Shown here piece after piece: positions 7,015 to 12,879 of a stretch of 12,879 nt of DNA; position 1 is the first letter of the stretch, and each line of letters starts with the position of its first letter. The translations under genes and the position numbers were made by a program. Source of the stretch: Candidatus Latescibacterota bacterium (GTDB lineage Bacteria > JAAXHH01 > JABIQT01); assembly GCA_018667995.1 (NCBI GenBank), contig JABIQT010000776.1, positions 1 to 12,879 of the forward strand, given 5' to 3'. The notes under the pieces were generated by a model. The model was not told the origin of the DNA, made no database searches, and worked only from the letters and a program-made list of their open reading frames with translations.

Positions 7015-7404
7015 TTATACTCTACGGCGTTTCGGTGGCCGACATCCATTATGAGGAATCGGTGTCACGTCCTTTATCGCGGATATCTCCAACCCCGCAG
7101 CCTGCAACGCTCTGATTGCGGATTCCCTTCCTGCACCAGGCCCTTTTACCAGAACCTCCACTCGTTTTACACCGAGCTCCATAGCTTCCTTCGCGGCTGT
7201 TTCAGCTGCGACCTGCGCGGCAAATGGCGTGCTCTTTCTTGAACCTTTGAAGGTTCCGCCTTTGCCACCGCTAGCCCAAGAGATCGTACCGCCATTGGTA
7301 TCGGCTATGGTTACAATCGTGTTATTGAAAGTTGCTTTGATATGAGCAACGCCATTGGCATCAATATGCCGGTCCCGTTTTCTACTTCGCCTGCCTGTTG
7401 CCAC
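7015..7404 (-). CDS. rpsK: 30S ribosomal protein S11
   Basis: 129 residues, the same length as E. coli S11. It sits on the 30S platform and contacts 16S rRNA near the E site. Conserved parts: [14 protein letters not shown] near 20-33, [19 protein letters not shown] near 46-64, [14 protein letters not shown] near 87-100, and the C-terminal [18 protein letters not shown]. The start codon is GTG (7402-7404), with GGAGG six bases upstream. It follows rpsM after 23 bases and precedes rpsD by 75. Confidence 0.97.
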   Translation of the reverse strand: MATGRRSRKRDRHIDANGVAHIKATFNNTIVTIADTNGGTISWASGGKGGTFKGSRKSTPFAAQVAAETAAKEAMELGVKRVEVLVKGPGAGRESAIRALQAAGLEISAIKDVTPIPHNGCRPPKRRRV

Positions 7405-7427
7405 GTGTTACCTCCATCCGGCCTTGT

Positions 7428-7799
7428 TTAGGCCTTCCGTTTTGCCCCGATTGCTCTGCGGGGTCCCTTACGCATCCGGGCGTTTGTCTTCGTACGCTGC
7501 CCACGTGCGGGCAGGCCGCGGCGATGTCTCAATCCCCGATAGCATCCGATATCCATTAGACGCCTGATATTGAAAGTGATCTCTCCTCGCAAAGTACCTT
7601 CCACGCGGTAGTCATTTTCAATGGTTTGGCGTAGTTTGGCGACTTCGCTCTCCGTCAAATCCCTGACACGCGTATCGGGACTGATTCCCGTAGCATCCAA
7701 GACTTTTCGGGCGCTCGTCGACCCTATCCCAAATATATAGGTAATGCCAACTTCTACCCGCTTGTCTCTCGGCAAATCCACTCCAGCTATTCTTGCCAC
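7428..7799 (-). CDS. rpsM: 30S ribosomal protein S13
   Basis: 123 residues (E. coli 118). S13 lies in the 30S head and bridges to the 50S subunit and P-site tRNA. Conserved features: start [15 protein letters not shown], helix-two-turns-helix part [14 protein letters not shown] (21-34), and basic tail [31 protein letters not shown]. The start codon is GTG, preceded by a strong AAGGAGG five bases upstream. The 60-base gap to rpmJ contains a short hairpin, listed separately. Confidence 0.97.
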   Translation of the reverse strand: MARIAGVDLPRDKRVEVGITYIFGIGSTSARKVLDATGISPDTRVRDLTESEVAKLRQTIENDYRVEGTLRGEITFNIRRLMDIGCYRGLRHRRGLPARGQRTKTNARMRKGPRRAIGAKRKA

Positions 7800-7827
7800 T
7801 ACTGCCTCCTTCTGACATTAACACTCA

Positions 7828-7850
7828 CCATGCCTGACACTCCGACATGG
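7828..7850 (-). other. Short hairpin in the rpmJ-rpsM gap
   Basis: On the minus strand CCATGTC pairs with GGCATGG (one G-T wobble), giving a 7-bp stem with a 9-base loop. It lies between the rpmJ stop and the rpsM ribosome site and has no following U run, so it is not an obvious terminator. It could be an RNA processing site or part of a ribosomal-protein control element, or it may be chance. Confidence 0.3.
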
Positions 7851-7859
7851 AAAAATATA

Positions 7860-7973
7860 CTATCCTTGCCGCTGTTTGTGTCGGGGATTGGGACAAAGTA
7901 CCCTGACTACACCTTTCCGACGAACGACCTTACATTGTTCGCACATTTTCTTCACTGAAGAACGTACCTTCAT
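7860..7973 (-). CDS. rpmJ: 50S ribosomal protein L36 (zinc-binding form)
   Basis: A 37-residue gene. The protein begins [19 protein letters not shown] and ends [11 protein letters not shown]. Cys11, Cys14, Cys27 and His32 give the complete zinc ribbon (C-x2-C-x12-C-x4-H) of the zinc-dependent L36 type. L36 binds 23S rRNA late in 50S assembly. The ATG at 7973 is only 11 bases after the infA stop, and a TAG ends the gene at 7860. The infA-rpmJ-rpsM order is the normal one. The adjacent downstream codons are not in frame with any neighbour. Confidence 0.95.
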   Translation of the reverse strand: MKVRSSVKKMCEQCKVVRRKGVVRVLCPNPRHKQRQG

Positions 7974-7984
7974 CACTAAACCCC

Positions 7985-8203
7985 TTACTTGTAACGGTAG
8001 GTAATGCGTCCACGAGTCAGATCATAAGGTGACAGCTCAACAGTAACCTTATCACCAGGAAGGATTCGGATGAAGTTCATGCGCACTTTACCCGATATAT
8101 GGGCCAGAATGCGGTGTCCATTTTCCAGTTCGACTCGAAACGTGGCATTCGGTAATGGTTCAATAACGGTTCCTTCGACTTGGACCGGTGGTTCTTTCGG
8201 CAT
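7985..8203 (-). CDS. infA: Translation initiation factor IF-1
   Basis: 72 residues, exactly the E. coli length, forming one OB-fold. It binds the 30S A site during initiation. Conserved stretches: [22 protein letters not shown] (9-30), [21 protein letters not shown] (33-53), and [15 protein letters not shown]. The ATG at 8203 follows a GAGGTGAT ribosome site. It comes 64 bases after adk, where many bacteria have map, and 11 bases before rpmJ. Confidence 0.97.
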   Translation of the reverse strand: MPKEPPVQVEGTVIEPLPNATFRVELENGHRILAHISGKVRMNFIRILPGDKVTVELSPYDLTRGRITYRYK

Positions 8204-8267
8204 TCGGTATCACCTCATGGTGGTTTATCAACCTACTCAAAGTGCATTCTGGCTATAGGCCGGGAGT

Positions 8268-8816
8268 CTAGTCTAAACTCCGGAGAATCCGCGCCGTTAC
8301 GTCGTCCTCTGGTGCATCTCCGTCAATATGGCGCAGCAGGCCTTCCCGCAGGTAGAAATCGATTAAAGGTGCAGTTTCCCGGTGATACACATCCAACCGA
8401 TGTTTGACAGTCTTTGGATCGTCGTCGGTCCTTTGGCGTATGGCTAGTCGTCCTAGAATCAACTGCTGGTCTACATCAATATTAACCACGGAATCGATTT
8501 CGCGCTTCATTCTCCTGAGAGTGGTACCGAGGTAACGCGCCTGACTCAATGTCCTCGGAAACCCGTCAAGTATAAAACCTTCGGAACAATCGGGATCCCT
8601 AAGTCGCTCTTCAAGGACCTGGATCATTATCGAATCCGGCACCAATTCTCCGGCTCTGATGTACTCCATAGCCTGTAGACCCACTGGTGTCGAATTCTGT
8701 ATTTCAACACGGAGCAAATCTCCGGTCGAAATGTGGGGGACTTTGAGGTACTCGGCAAGTATCTGAGCCTGCGTGCCTTTTCCCGCCCCCGGTGCTCCGA
8801 GCATGATCAATCGCAT
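8268..8816 (-). CDS. adk: Adenylate kinase, short-LID form
   Basis: 182 residues against 214 in E. coli. It converts ATP + AMP to two ADP in the cytosol. The P-loop is GAPGAGKGT (7-15), with K13 as in E. coli. The AMP-binding part includes HISTGDLLR (28-36) and LDGFPRT (83-89) with the key Arg88. The LID that closes over ATP is nearly absent: RLAIRQRTDDDP (123-134) joins straight to KHRLDVYHRETAPLIDFY. Both LID-side arginines (127, 129) and the DD pair are kept, but there is no zinc or Cys-rich LID. The stretch between the arginines is one residue, against about five in human AK1. Short-LID Adks are known in many phyla. The ATG at 8816 follows AAAGGG, and the gene lies 100 bases after secY. 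Confidence 0.96.
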   Translation of the reverse strand: MRLIMLGAPGAGKGTQAQILAEYLKVPHISTGDLLRVEIQNSTPVGLQAMEYIRAGELVPDSIMIQVLEERLRDPDCSEGFILDGFPRTLSQARYLGTTLRRMKREIDSVVNIDVDQQLILGRLAIRQRTDDDPKTVKHRLDVYHRETAPLIDFYLREGLLRHIDGDAPEDDVTARILRSLD

Positions 8817-8916
8817 GAGACCCTTTTCAGGGATGCCAAGGCCATATCAGCTTTGGTGTAAAAGCACTGCCGAACGACACATCCCGGAACCCATCGGAGT
8901 GACTGAGCTAGTCGTC

Positions 8917-10239
8917 CTATGCTCGTCCCCGAACCTTACCACGCCGCATAAATCCTTCATAGTGACGCATCACTAAATGTGACTCAATCTGCTGCAGCGT
9001 ATCAAGAGCTACTCCCACAACGATCAACAACGAGGTGCCACCAAAAAATGATGACGCACTGATTGACACATTCATGCTGCGGATGATCAAGAACGGCACA
9101 ACAGCAATAAAAGCTAGAAATATTGCCCCCGGGAGGGTAATCCTGGTCAGTATCCGATCCAGGTAATCCGCCGTCCTCTTTCCCGGGCGTATCCCCGGTA
9201 CAAAGCCACCTACCCGTTTCATATTATCCGCAACATCTACAGGGTTGAATATAATTGCCGTGTAAAAGTAGGTAAAAAACACAATCAGTAAGCCGTAAAA
9301 CACGTCATACATTGCAGCCCCTGGTTGAAACCACTCAGACATGGTTTGCATCGCCGTGCTCTCCGGCCAGAATGTAGAAAGGGTTCCAGGTGCAAACATG
9401 ATTGACTGTGCAAAGATGATAGGCATAACACCAGCGGCATTGACCTTTAAGGGCAAATGAGTGCTTTGACCACCATACACTTTTCGTCCAACCACTCGCC
9501 GTGGATATTGCACAACTATACGTCGCTGTCCTTGTGTGATCAGTACGATAGAAGCAATAATCAATACCCATATTACTACAAGGACGAGTTCTACGAGTGC
9601 CGGGCGAAGCCCATTCATCACCGCCTCAACTTCTTGCTGTATTGCAATGGGGAACTGGGCGATAATACCGACAAAAATGATCAGAGAAATACCGTTCCCA
9701 ATTCCTCTCTCCTGGATCTGTTCGCCCAACCACATTAAGAATACGGTCCCAGTAGTCATCGTCAAGATGGTCAACGCTTGAAAACTAAAACCCGGATCGA
9801 TCACGGCAGATCGTCCCAGCTCATCCGCGATACTTTCAAGCCATATACTAATGCCCCAGGCCTGTACCACGGCCAGTCCGACAGTGCCGTATCGCGTGTA
9901 TTGATTAATCTTCTTTTGTCCTTCTTGACCCTCTTTCTGCAGTTTCTGGAGAAAAGGAACCATTGAACCCAGTAGCTGAAGCACGATTGATGCACTGATG
10001 TAAGGCATCACTCCCAGAGCAAATATAGTCGCACGTTCAAATGCCCCACCGACAAAAAGATTGTACAACCCGAAGATTGTACCACCCATTCTGCTGAAAA
10101 AGGATGCCAAGACGTCATGATCGATTCCTGGCGTTGGAATTTGTCCGCCAATTCGATAGACAGCTAATAGCGCGAGGGTGAACAATATTCGTTTGCGTAG
10201 TTCCGGGATGCGAAACGCGTTTTGGAAACTTTCCAGCAT
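8917..10239 (-). CDS. secY: Protein translocase subunit SecY
   Basis: 440 residues (E. coli 443) with ten predicted membrane segments. SecY forms the protein-conducting channel with SecE and SecG and works with SecA and the ribosome. Signature regions: YRIGGQIPTPGID (28-40) at the end of TM1, VMPYISASIVLQLL (77-90) of TM2, QIQERGIGNGISLIIF (174-189), and the cytosolic loop GGFVPGIRPGKRTADYL (344-360), the SecA/ribosome contact. The C-terminus FMRRGKVRGRA is basic and cytosolic. The ATG overlaps the rplO stop by one base (TGATG), and its GAGGTGAT ribosome site lies inside the end of rplO, so translational coupling is likely. Confidence 0.97.
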   Translation of the reverse strand: MLESFQNAFRIPELRKRILFTLALLAVYRIGGQIPTPGIDHDVLASFFSRMGGTIFGLYNLFVGGAFERATIFALGVMPYISASIVLQLLGSMVPFLQKLQKEGQEGQKKINQYTRYGTVGLAVVQAWGISIWLESIADELGRSAVIDPGFSFQALTILTMTTGTVFLMWLGEQIQERGIGNGISLIIFVGIIAQFPIAIQQEVEAVMNGLRPALVELVLVVIWVLIIASIVLITQGQRRIVVQYPRRVVGRKVYGGQSTHLPLKVNAAGVMPIIFAQSIMFAPGTLSTFWPESTAMQTMSEWFQPGAAMYDVFYGLLIVFFTYFYTAIIFNPVDVADNMKRVGGFVPGIRPGKRTADYLDRILTRITLPGAIFLAFIAVVPFLIIRSMNVSISASSFFGGTSLLIVVGVALDTLQQIESHLVMRHYEGFMRRGKVRGRA

Positions 10240-10682
10240 CAGCCGATCACCTCGACCGTTCCCCCAGCAGACTCAATTTTAGCTTTTGCTGAAGCACTGA
10301 AGGCATGAGCCTTCACTGTCAATGGGCTTTCCAATGTGCCTTCTCCAAGAATCTTGACAAGCGTGGCGCTGTGCCGCAAAAGCCCCTTGCTCTTTAGCGT
10401 CTCCGGTTCCACCGTGGTATCCTTTTCCCAATCATTCAAATCAGAGAGATTGACAACCTGATAGACCTTCCGGAAGATATTGGTGAATCCTCGTTTGGGG
10501 AGGCGGCGAATCAGGCGCATTTGCCCTCCCTCGAAGGACGGATGAAGTTTTTTACCTGATCGGGATTTCTGTCCTTTATGACCACGACACGAGGTCTTGC
10601 CATGACCAGAACCCGGTCCGCGCCCAACTCGCTTGATCTTCCGGATAGAACCGGGAGCATATTCTAATTTGGTGCCTTCCAT
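10239..10682 (-). CDS. rplO: 50S ribosomal protein L15
   Basis: 147 residues (E. coli 144). L15 is a late-assembly 23S rRNA-binding protein. The N-terminal extension is Gly/Lys/Arg-rich: [19 protein letters not shown] (about 16-34), then KSRSGKK, then [17 protein letters not shown] around 50-66. The C-terminal globular part ends GTVEVIG. The start at 10682 is chosen because AGGG lies a few bases upstream and the protein then begins in register with other L15s. An in-frame ATG at 10718 would add 12 residues with no ribosome site. It lies 105 bases after rpmD and overlaps secY by one base. Confidence 0.95.
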   Translation of the reverse strand: MEGTKLEYAPGSIRKIKRVGRGPGSGHGKTSCRGHKGQKSRSGKKLHPSFEGGQMRLIRRLPKRGFTNIFRKVYQVVNLSDLNDWEKDTTVEPETLKSKGLLRHSATLVKILGEGTLESPLTVKAHAFSASAKAKIESAGGTVEVIG

Positions 10683-10787
10683 GATTCCCTGCTTTCCTGG
10701 CTGTATTTCCTGAAACATGGCAATGCTGAATTACCGGGACATAGCTGACGGCCCGAATCAATCCCTAATTATCAAATAGGCCTTCAT

Positions 10788-10982
10788 TCAACCGTTATCT
10801 TCTAGCATATCCACTTCAAGTAAGTGCGGTATCTTTGCGATCATTCCACGGATCTGTGGTGTATCGTTATGGATGACTGTCTGATGCATTTTGTGAATAC
10901 CGAGTGCTTCCAAGGTCAGCTTTTGCTTGCGGACGCGCCCGATGGCACTACGTTTCTGTGTCACACGAATTCGGATGGCCAT
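10788..10982 (-). CDS. rpmD: 50S ribosomal protein L30
   Basis: 64 residues (E. coli 59). L30 is a small ferredoxin-like-fold protein of the large subunit. Conserved pattern: IRVTQKRSAIGR (5-16), then LGIHKMHQTVIHNDTPQIRGMIAKIPHLLEV, with the usual T/L-GL-K-H-V-N-D-P-x-RG spacing. The ATG at 10982 is only three bases after the rpsE stop, and its AGAGG ribosome site overlaps the last rpsE codons, so the two are probably translated together. A 105-base gap to rplO follows, with no feature I can support. Confidence 0.96.
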   Translation of the reverse strand: MAIRIRVTQKRSAIGRVRKQKLTLEALGIHKMHQTVIHNDTPQIRGMIAKIPHLLEVDMLEDNG

Positions 10983-10985
10983 ATC

Positions 10986-11486
10986 TTAACCTCTAAGCTC
11001 CTCGACATCAATGCCCCTGGCAGCAGCAATTTCGGCAGCAACCTTAAGGCTCTGCAATCCCTGCAATGTAGCTTTTGCAACATTGTAGGGATTTGAAGAC
11101 CCCAGGGACTTAGTTAGAATGTTGTGAACCCCGGCCATTTCAAGAACTGCACGGGCTGCATCACCAGCAATAACACCAGTTCCCGGTGCCGCCGGTTTCA
11201 GTACTACTTTCGCCGCGCTAAATCTACCGATCAGCTGGTGAGGAATCGTTCCGTGAACAATAGGGACCTCGCACAGGTGTTTCTTGGCAGTATCCGTGGC
11301 TTTTCGTATTGCTTCAGAAAGCTCAAGCGCCTTGCCCATACCGAGACCTACATGCCCCTTTCCATCCCCCACTGCGATCAACGCATTGAAACTGAATGTT
11401 CGCCCGCCCTTCACCACCTTGGCGACCCTATTAATATCAACCAGCCGCTCTGACAGGTCAAATTCATCGGCGTTGATTTTTGGCAA
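10986..11486 (-). CDS. rpsE: 30S ribosomal protein S5
   Basis: 166 residues (E. coli 167). S5 acts at the mRNA entry side of the 30S subunit in decoding fidelity and helicase activity. The N-terminal double-stranded RNA-binding part contains [30 protein letters not shown] (about 18-47). The C-terminal domain has [24 protein letters not shown] (96-119) and [13 protein letters not shown]-like sequence, here [14 protein letters not shown] place the start at a TTG (11484-11486), because GAAGGGAG lies exactly six bases upstream. Another in-frame TTG at 11507 would put this ribosome site inside the coding region. No in-frame ATG or GTG suits. Confidence 0.94.
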   Translation of the reverse strand: MPKINADEFDLSERLVDINRVAKVVKGGRTFSFNALIAVGDGKGHVGLGMGKALELSEAIRKATDTAKKHLCEVPIVHGTIPHQLIGRFSAAKVVLKPAAPGTGVIAGDAARAVLEMAGVHNILTKSLGSSNPYNVAKATLQGLQSLKVAAEIAAARGIDVEELRG

Positions 11487-11492
11487 TCTGTA

Positions 11493-11500
11493 CTCCCTTC
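11493..11500 (-). promoter_or_regulatory. Ribosome binding site fixing the TTG start of rpsE
   Basis: GAAGGGAG on the minus strand ends six bases before the TTG at 11486. It is the strongest Shine-Dalgarno match in the rplR-rpsE gap and decides between two in-frame TTG codons. Confidence 0.75.
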
Positions 11501-11526
11501 GTTGCAACTCTTACGGATCAATTCCG

Positions 11527-11901
11527 CTAAAATGTGAGACCACTTTCGCGCGCACCGTCAGCCAAGGCCTTAACCCTACCGTGATATAGGTAGCCACCAC
11601 GGTCGAATGCTAAGGTATTTATTCCCTGATCCCGTGCCTTCTGTCCTATCACCTGTCCGACAACCTTGCTCTGGGCACTCTTGTCCATCTCGTCTCCAAG
11701 CTTATCCTTCACATCCGGAGAAAGAGTCGAAGCTGATACTAAGGTTGCTCCTGATCCATCATCAACAACCTGAGCATATATGTGCTTTGCACTTCTGAAA
11801 ACACAGAGCCGCGGCCGTTCAGTTGTACCATTGATCTTTTTACGTACACGTAAATGACGCTGTTTACGCATCACAGTTCTTTTTAACGTTTTTTTGGACA
11901 T
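11527..11901 (-). CDS. rplR: 50S ribosomal protein L18
   Basis: 124 residues (E. coli 117). L18 binds 5S rRNA with L5 in the central protuberance. The basic N-terminus ([20 protein letters not shown]) is followed by [20 protein letters not shown] (29-48) and the C-terminal [29 protein letters not shown] that closes the fold. The ATG at 11901 has only a weak GAG upstream and lies 21 bases after rplF, so coupling to rplF translation is plausible. Confidence 0.96.
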   Translation of the reverse strand: MSKKTLKRTVMRKQRHLRVRKKINGTTERPRLCVFRSAKHIYAQVVDDGSGATLVSASTLSPDVKDKLGDEMDKSAQSKVVGQVIGQKARDQGINTLAFDRGGYLYHGRVKALADGARESGLTF

Positions 11902-11922
11902 AGCTTACTCAACTGCCTTTCG

Positions 11923-12456
11923 CTATACGCCGGTCTTTCCGGCTTTGCGCCGGACATACTCGCCTTCGTACATAATCCCCTTACCCTTATAAGGTTCAGG
12001 TTTTTTGAAAGCACGAATGATAGAGGCCACTTGGCCGACCAGTTGTTTGTCAATACCGCCAACCTGAATCTTGTTCTGCTCGACTGCGATGTTGATCTCA
12101 GGAGGTGCCTGAAAGATTATGGGATGTGAATAGCCTAGCAACAGCGTCAAATTCTGGCCCTTAATCTCAGCCCGATAGCCTATGCCTTGAATCTCCAAGA
12201 CCTTCGTAAAACCATCGGTGACGCCCTCAACCATATTCGCAAGCAACGACCGGCTCAACCCATGAAGGGACCTGCTCTGTTTGGACTCATTAGAACGCGT
12301 GACTATCAAGTTTCCAGCCTCAACTTCAGTACTTATCAGAGGATCTATCATTTGAGTCAGCTCGCCCTTAGGCCCTTTTACGCTCACCCGTTCGCCGTTA
12401 ACCTTGACATCAACACCCGACGGTATGGTGATCGGCATTTTCCCGATTCGTGACAC
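11923..12456 (-). CDS. rplF: 50S ribosomal protein L6
   Basis: 177 residues, the same as E. coli. L6 lies near the factor-binding site and the sarcin-ricin loop of 23S rRNA. It begins MSRIGKMPITIPSGV and has the internal duplicate-domain structure of L6. The end carries the strongly conserved KKPEPYKGKGIMYEGEYVRRKAGK, the L6 signature, at about 151-174. The start codon is GTG (12454-12456), preceded by AAGGGAG at good spacing. It follows rpsH after 40 bases. Confidence 0.97.
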   Translation of the reverse strand: MSRIGKMPITIPSGVDVKVNGERVSVKGPKGELTQMIDPLISTEVEAGNLIVTRSNESKQSRSLHGLSRSLLANMVEGVTDGFTKVLEIQGIGYRAEIKGQNLTLLLGYSHPIIFQAPPEINIAVEQNKIQVGGIDKQLVGQVASIIRAFKKPEPYKGKGIMYEGEYVRRKAGKTGV

Positions 12457-12496
12457 AATTCTTCTCCCTTTACTTCATTTAGCCCGACCAAACAAC

Positions 12497-12879
12497 TTAC
12501 CAGATATGACAGAGGATCTCCCCACCTGTAAACGATTGGCGGGCCTGTTTATCTGTGAGAATTCCCTTTGGAGTGGTGAGGATGGCGATACCAAGTCCAT
12601 TGAGGACCCGAGGTACAGTCGCGGCTTTAACATACACTCTTCGCCCAGGCTTGCTGACACGATTCAACACAGAGATGACCGATTCACCCGTGGAACCGTA
12701 CTTCAGATACATTTTAATGATGCCCTGCTTGTTATCCTCAATCACCACATATTTAGCAATGTACTTCTGTTCCAACAATACTCTGGCTATTTCCTTTTTT
12801 ACATTGGAAGCTGGAACTTCCACTTTAGCGTGCTTTGCTTGACACGCATTCCTGATTCGTGTCAACATATCTGCAATCG
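12497..12879 (-). CDS. rpsH: 30S ribosomal protein S8 (5' end cut by window edge)
   Basis: The visible part is about 127 residues. It reads [21 protein letters not shown] at its left end and [23 protein letters not shown] at its C-terminus, both classic for S8. S8 binds the central domain of 16S rRNA early in assembly and in E. coli represses the spc operon. An internal ATG at 12868 gives a shorter frame, but the codons before it (I-A-D) match the conserved [11 protein letters not shown], so the true start lies a few codons beyond the window. The rest of the spc operon (rpsN, rplE, rplX and so on) would be expected beyond the right edge. Confidence 0.95.
   Translation of the reverse strand, partial: IADMLTRIRNACQAKHAKVEVPASNVKKEIARVLLEQKYIAKYVVIEDNKQGIIKMYLKYGSTGESVISVLNRVSKPGRRVYVKAATVPRVLNGLGIAILTTPKGILTDKQARQSFTGGEILCHIW

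Noticed and set aside
8817-8916. Possible small gene or terminator in the secY-adk gap
   Set aside because: Only 100 bases; a 6-bp GGGATG/CATCCC pairing with a 44-base loop is too weak, and no coding frame is convincing.
10683-10718. Longer rplO start at 10718
   Set aside because: No Shine-Dalgarno match, and 12 residues not found in L15; the ATG at 10682 has AGGG upstream.
1-12879. CRISPR array, tRNA, rRNA, transposase or phage attachment site
   Set aside because: No direct-repeat array, clover-leaf, rRNA segment or transposase motif was seen on either strand.

Overview
This looks like a bacterial chromosome segment of roughly 50% GC by eye. Most of it (about 4.5 kb to the right edge) is the spc/alpha ribosomal-protein cluster, read on the minus strand. 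In transcription order it runs rpsH (5' end cut by the window edge), rplF, rplR, rpsE, rpmD, rplO, secY, adk, infA, rpmJ, rpsM, rpsK, rpsD, rpoA, rplQ. The order is the textbook one except that no methionine aminopeptidase gene (map) lies between adk and infA. Both S4 and L36 carry intact zinc-ligand cysteines. L17 has a long C-terminal Lys/Arg-then-Glu tail, and Adk is the short-LID form. This mix suggests a lineage near the FCB group (Marinimicrobia-like or a neighbour) rather than classical Bacteroidota, whose S4 usually lacks the cysteines. The assignment is tentative because no 16S or other decisive marker is present.

The left 4.5 kb holds five non-ribosomal genes. On the plus strand are the C-terminal end of a HEAT-repeat protein, a divergent MraY-family phospho-sugar transferase starting one base after it, and a VWA-domain protein of the type that normally works with a MoxR/Mg-chelatase-like AAA+ ATPase. 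These three appear co-directional and probably co-transcribed. Convergent to them, on the minus strand, is a HisC-like PLP aminotransferase with a clear twin-arginine signal, so it is probably exported. Divergent from that is a small coiled-coil lipoprotein on the plus strand.

The lipoprotein gene and rplQ converge on a perfect 36-bp inverted repeat that should act as a two-way transcription terminator and close the ribosomal operon. A weaker hairpin sits between the VWA gene and the aminotransferase gene.

The ribosomal block is ordinary housekeeping: translation (ribosomal proteins, IF-1), transcription (RNA polymerase alpha), protein export (SecY) and adenylate balance (Adk). The points most worth a second look are the MraY-like protein missing conserved histidine motifs, its HEAT/VWA neighbourhood, the Tat-targeted aminotransferase, and the L17 tail. 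I see no mobile element, CRISPR array, tRNA or rRNA, and no gene-free stretch longer than 300 bases. I found no clear evidence of a wholly new system.
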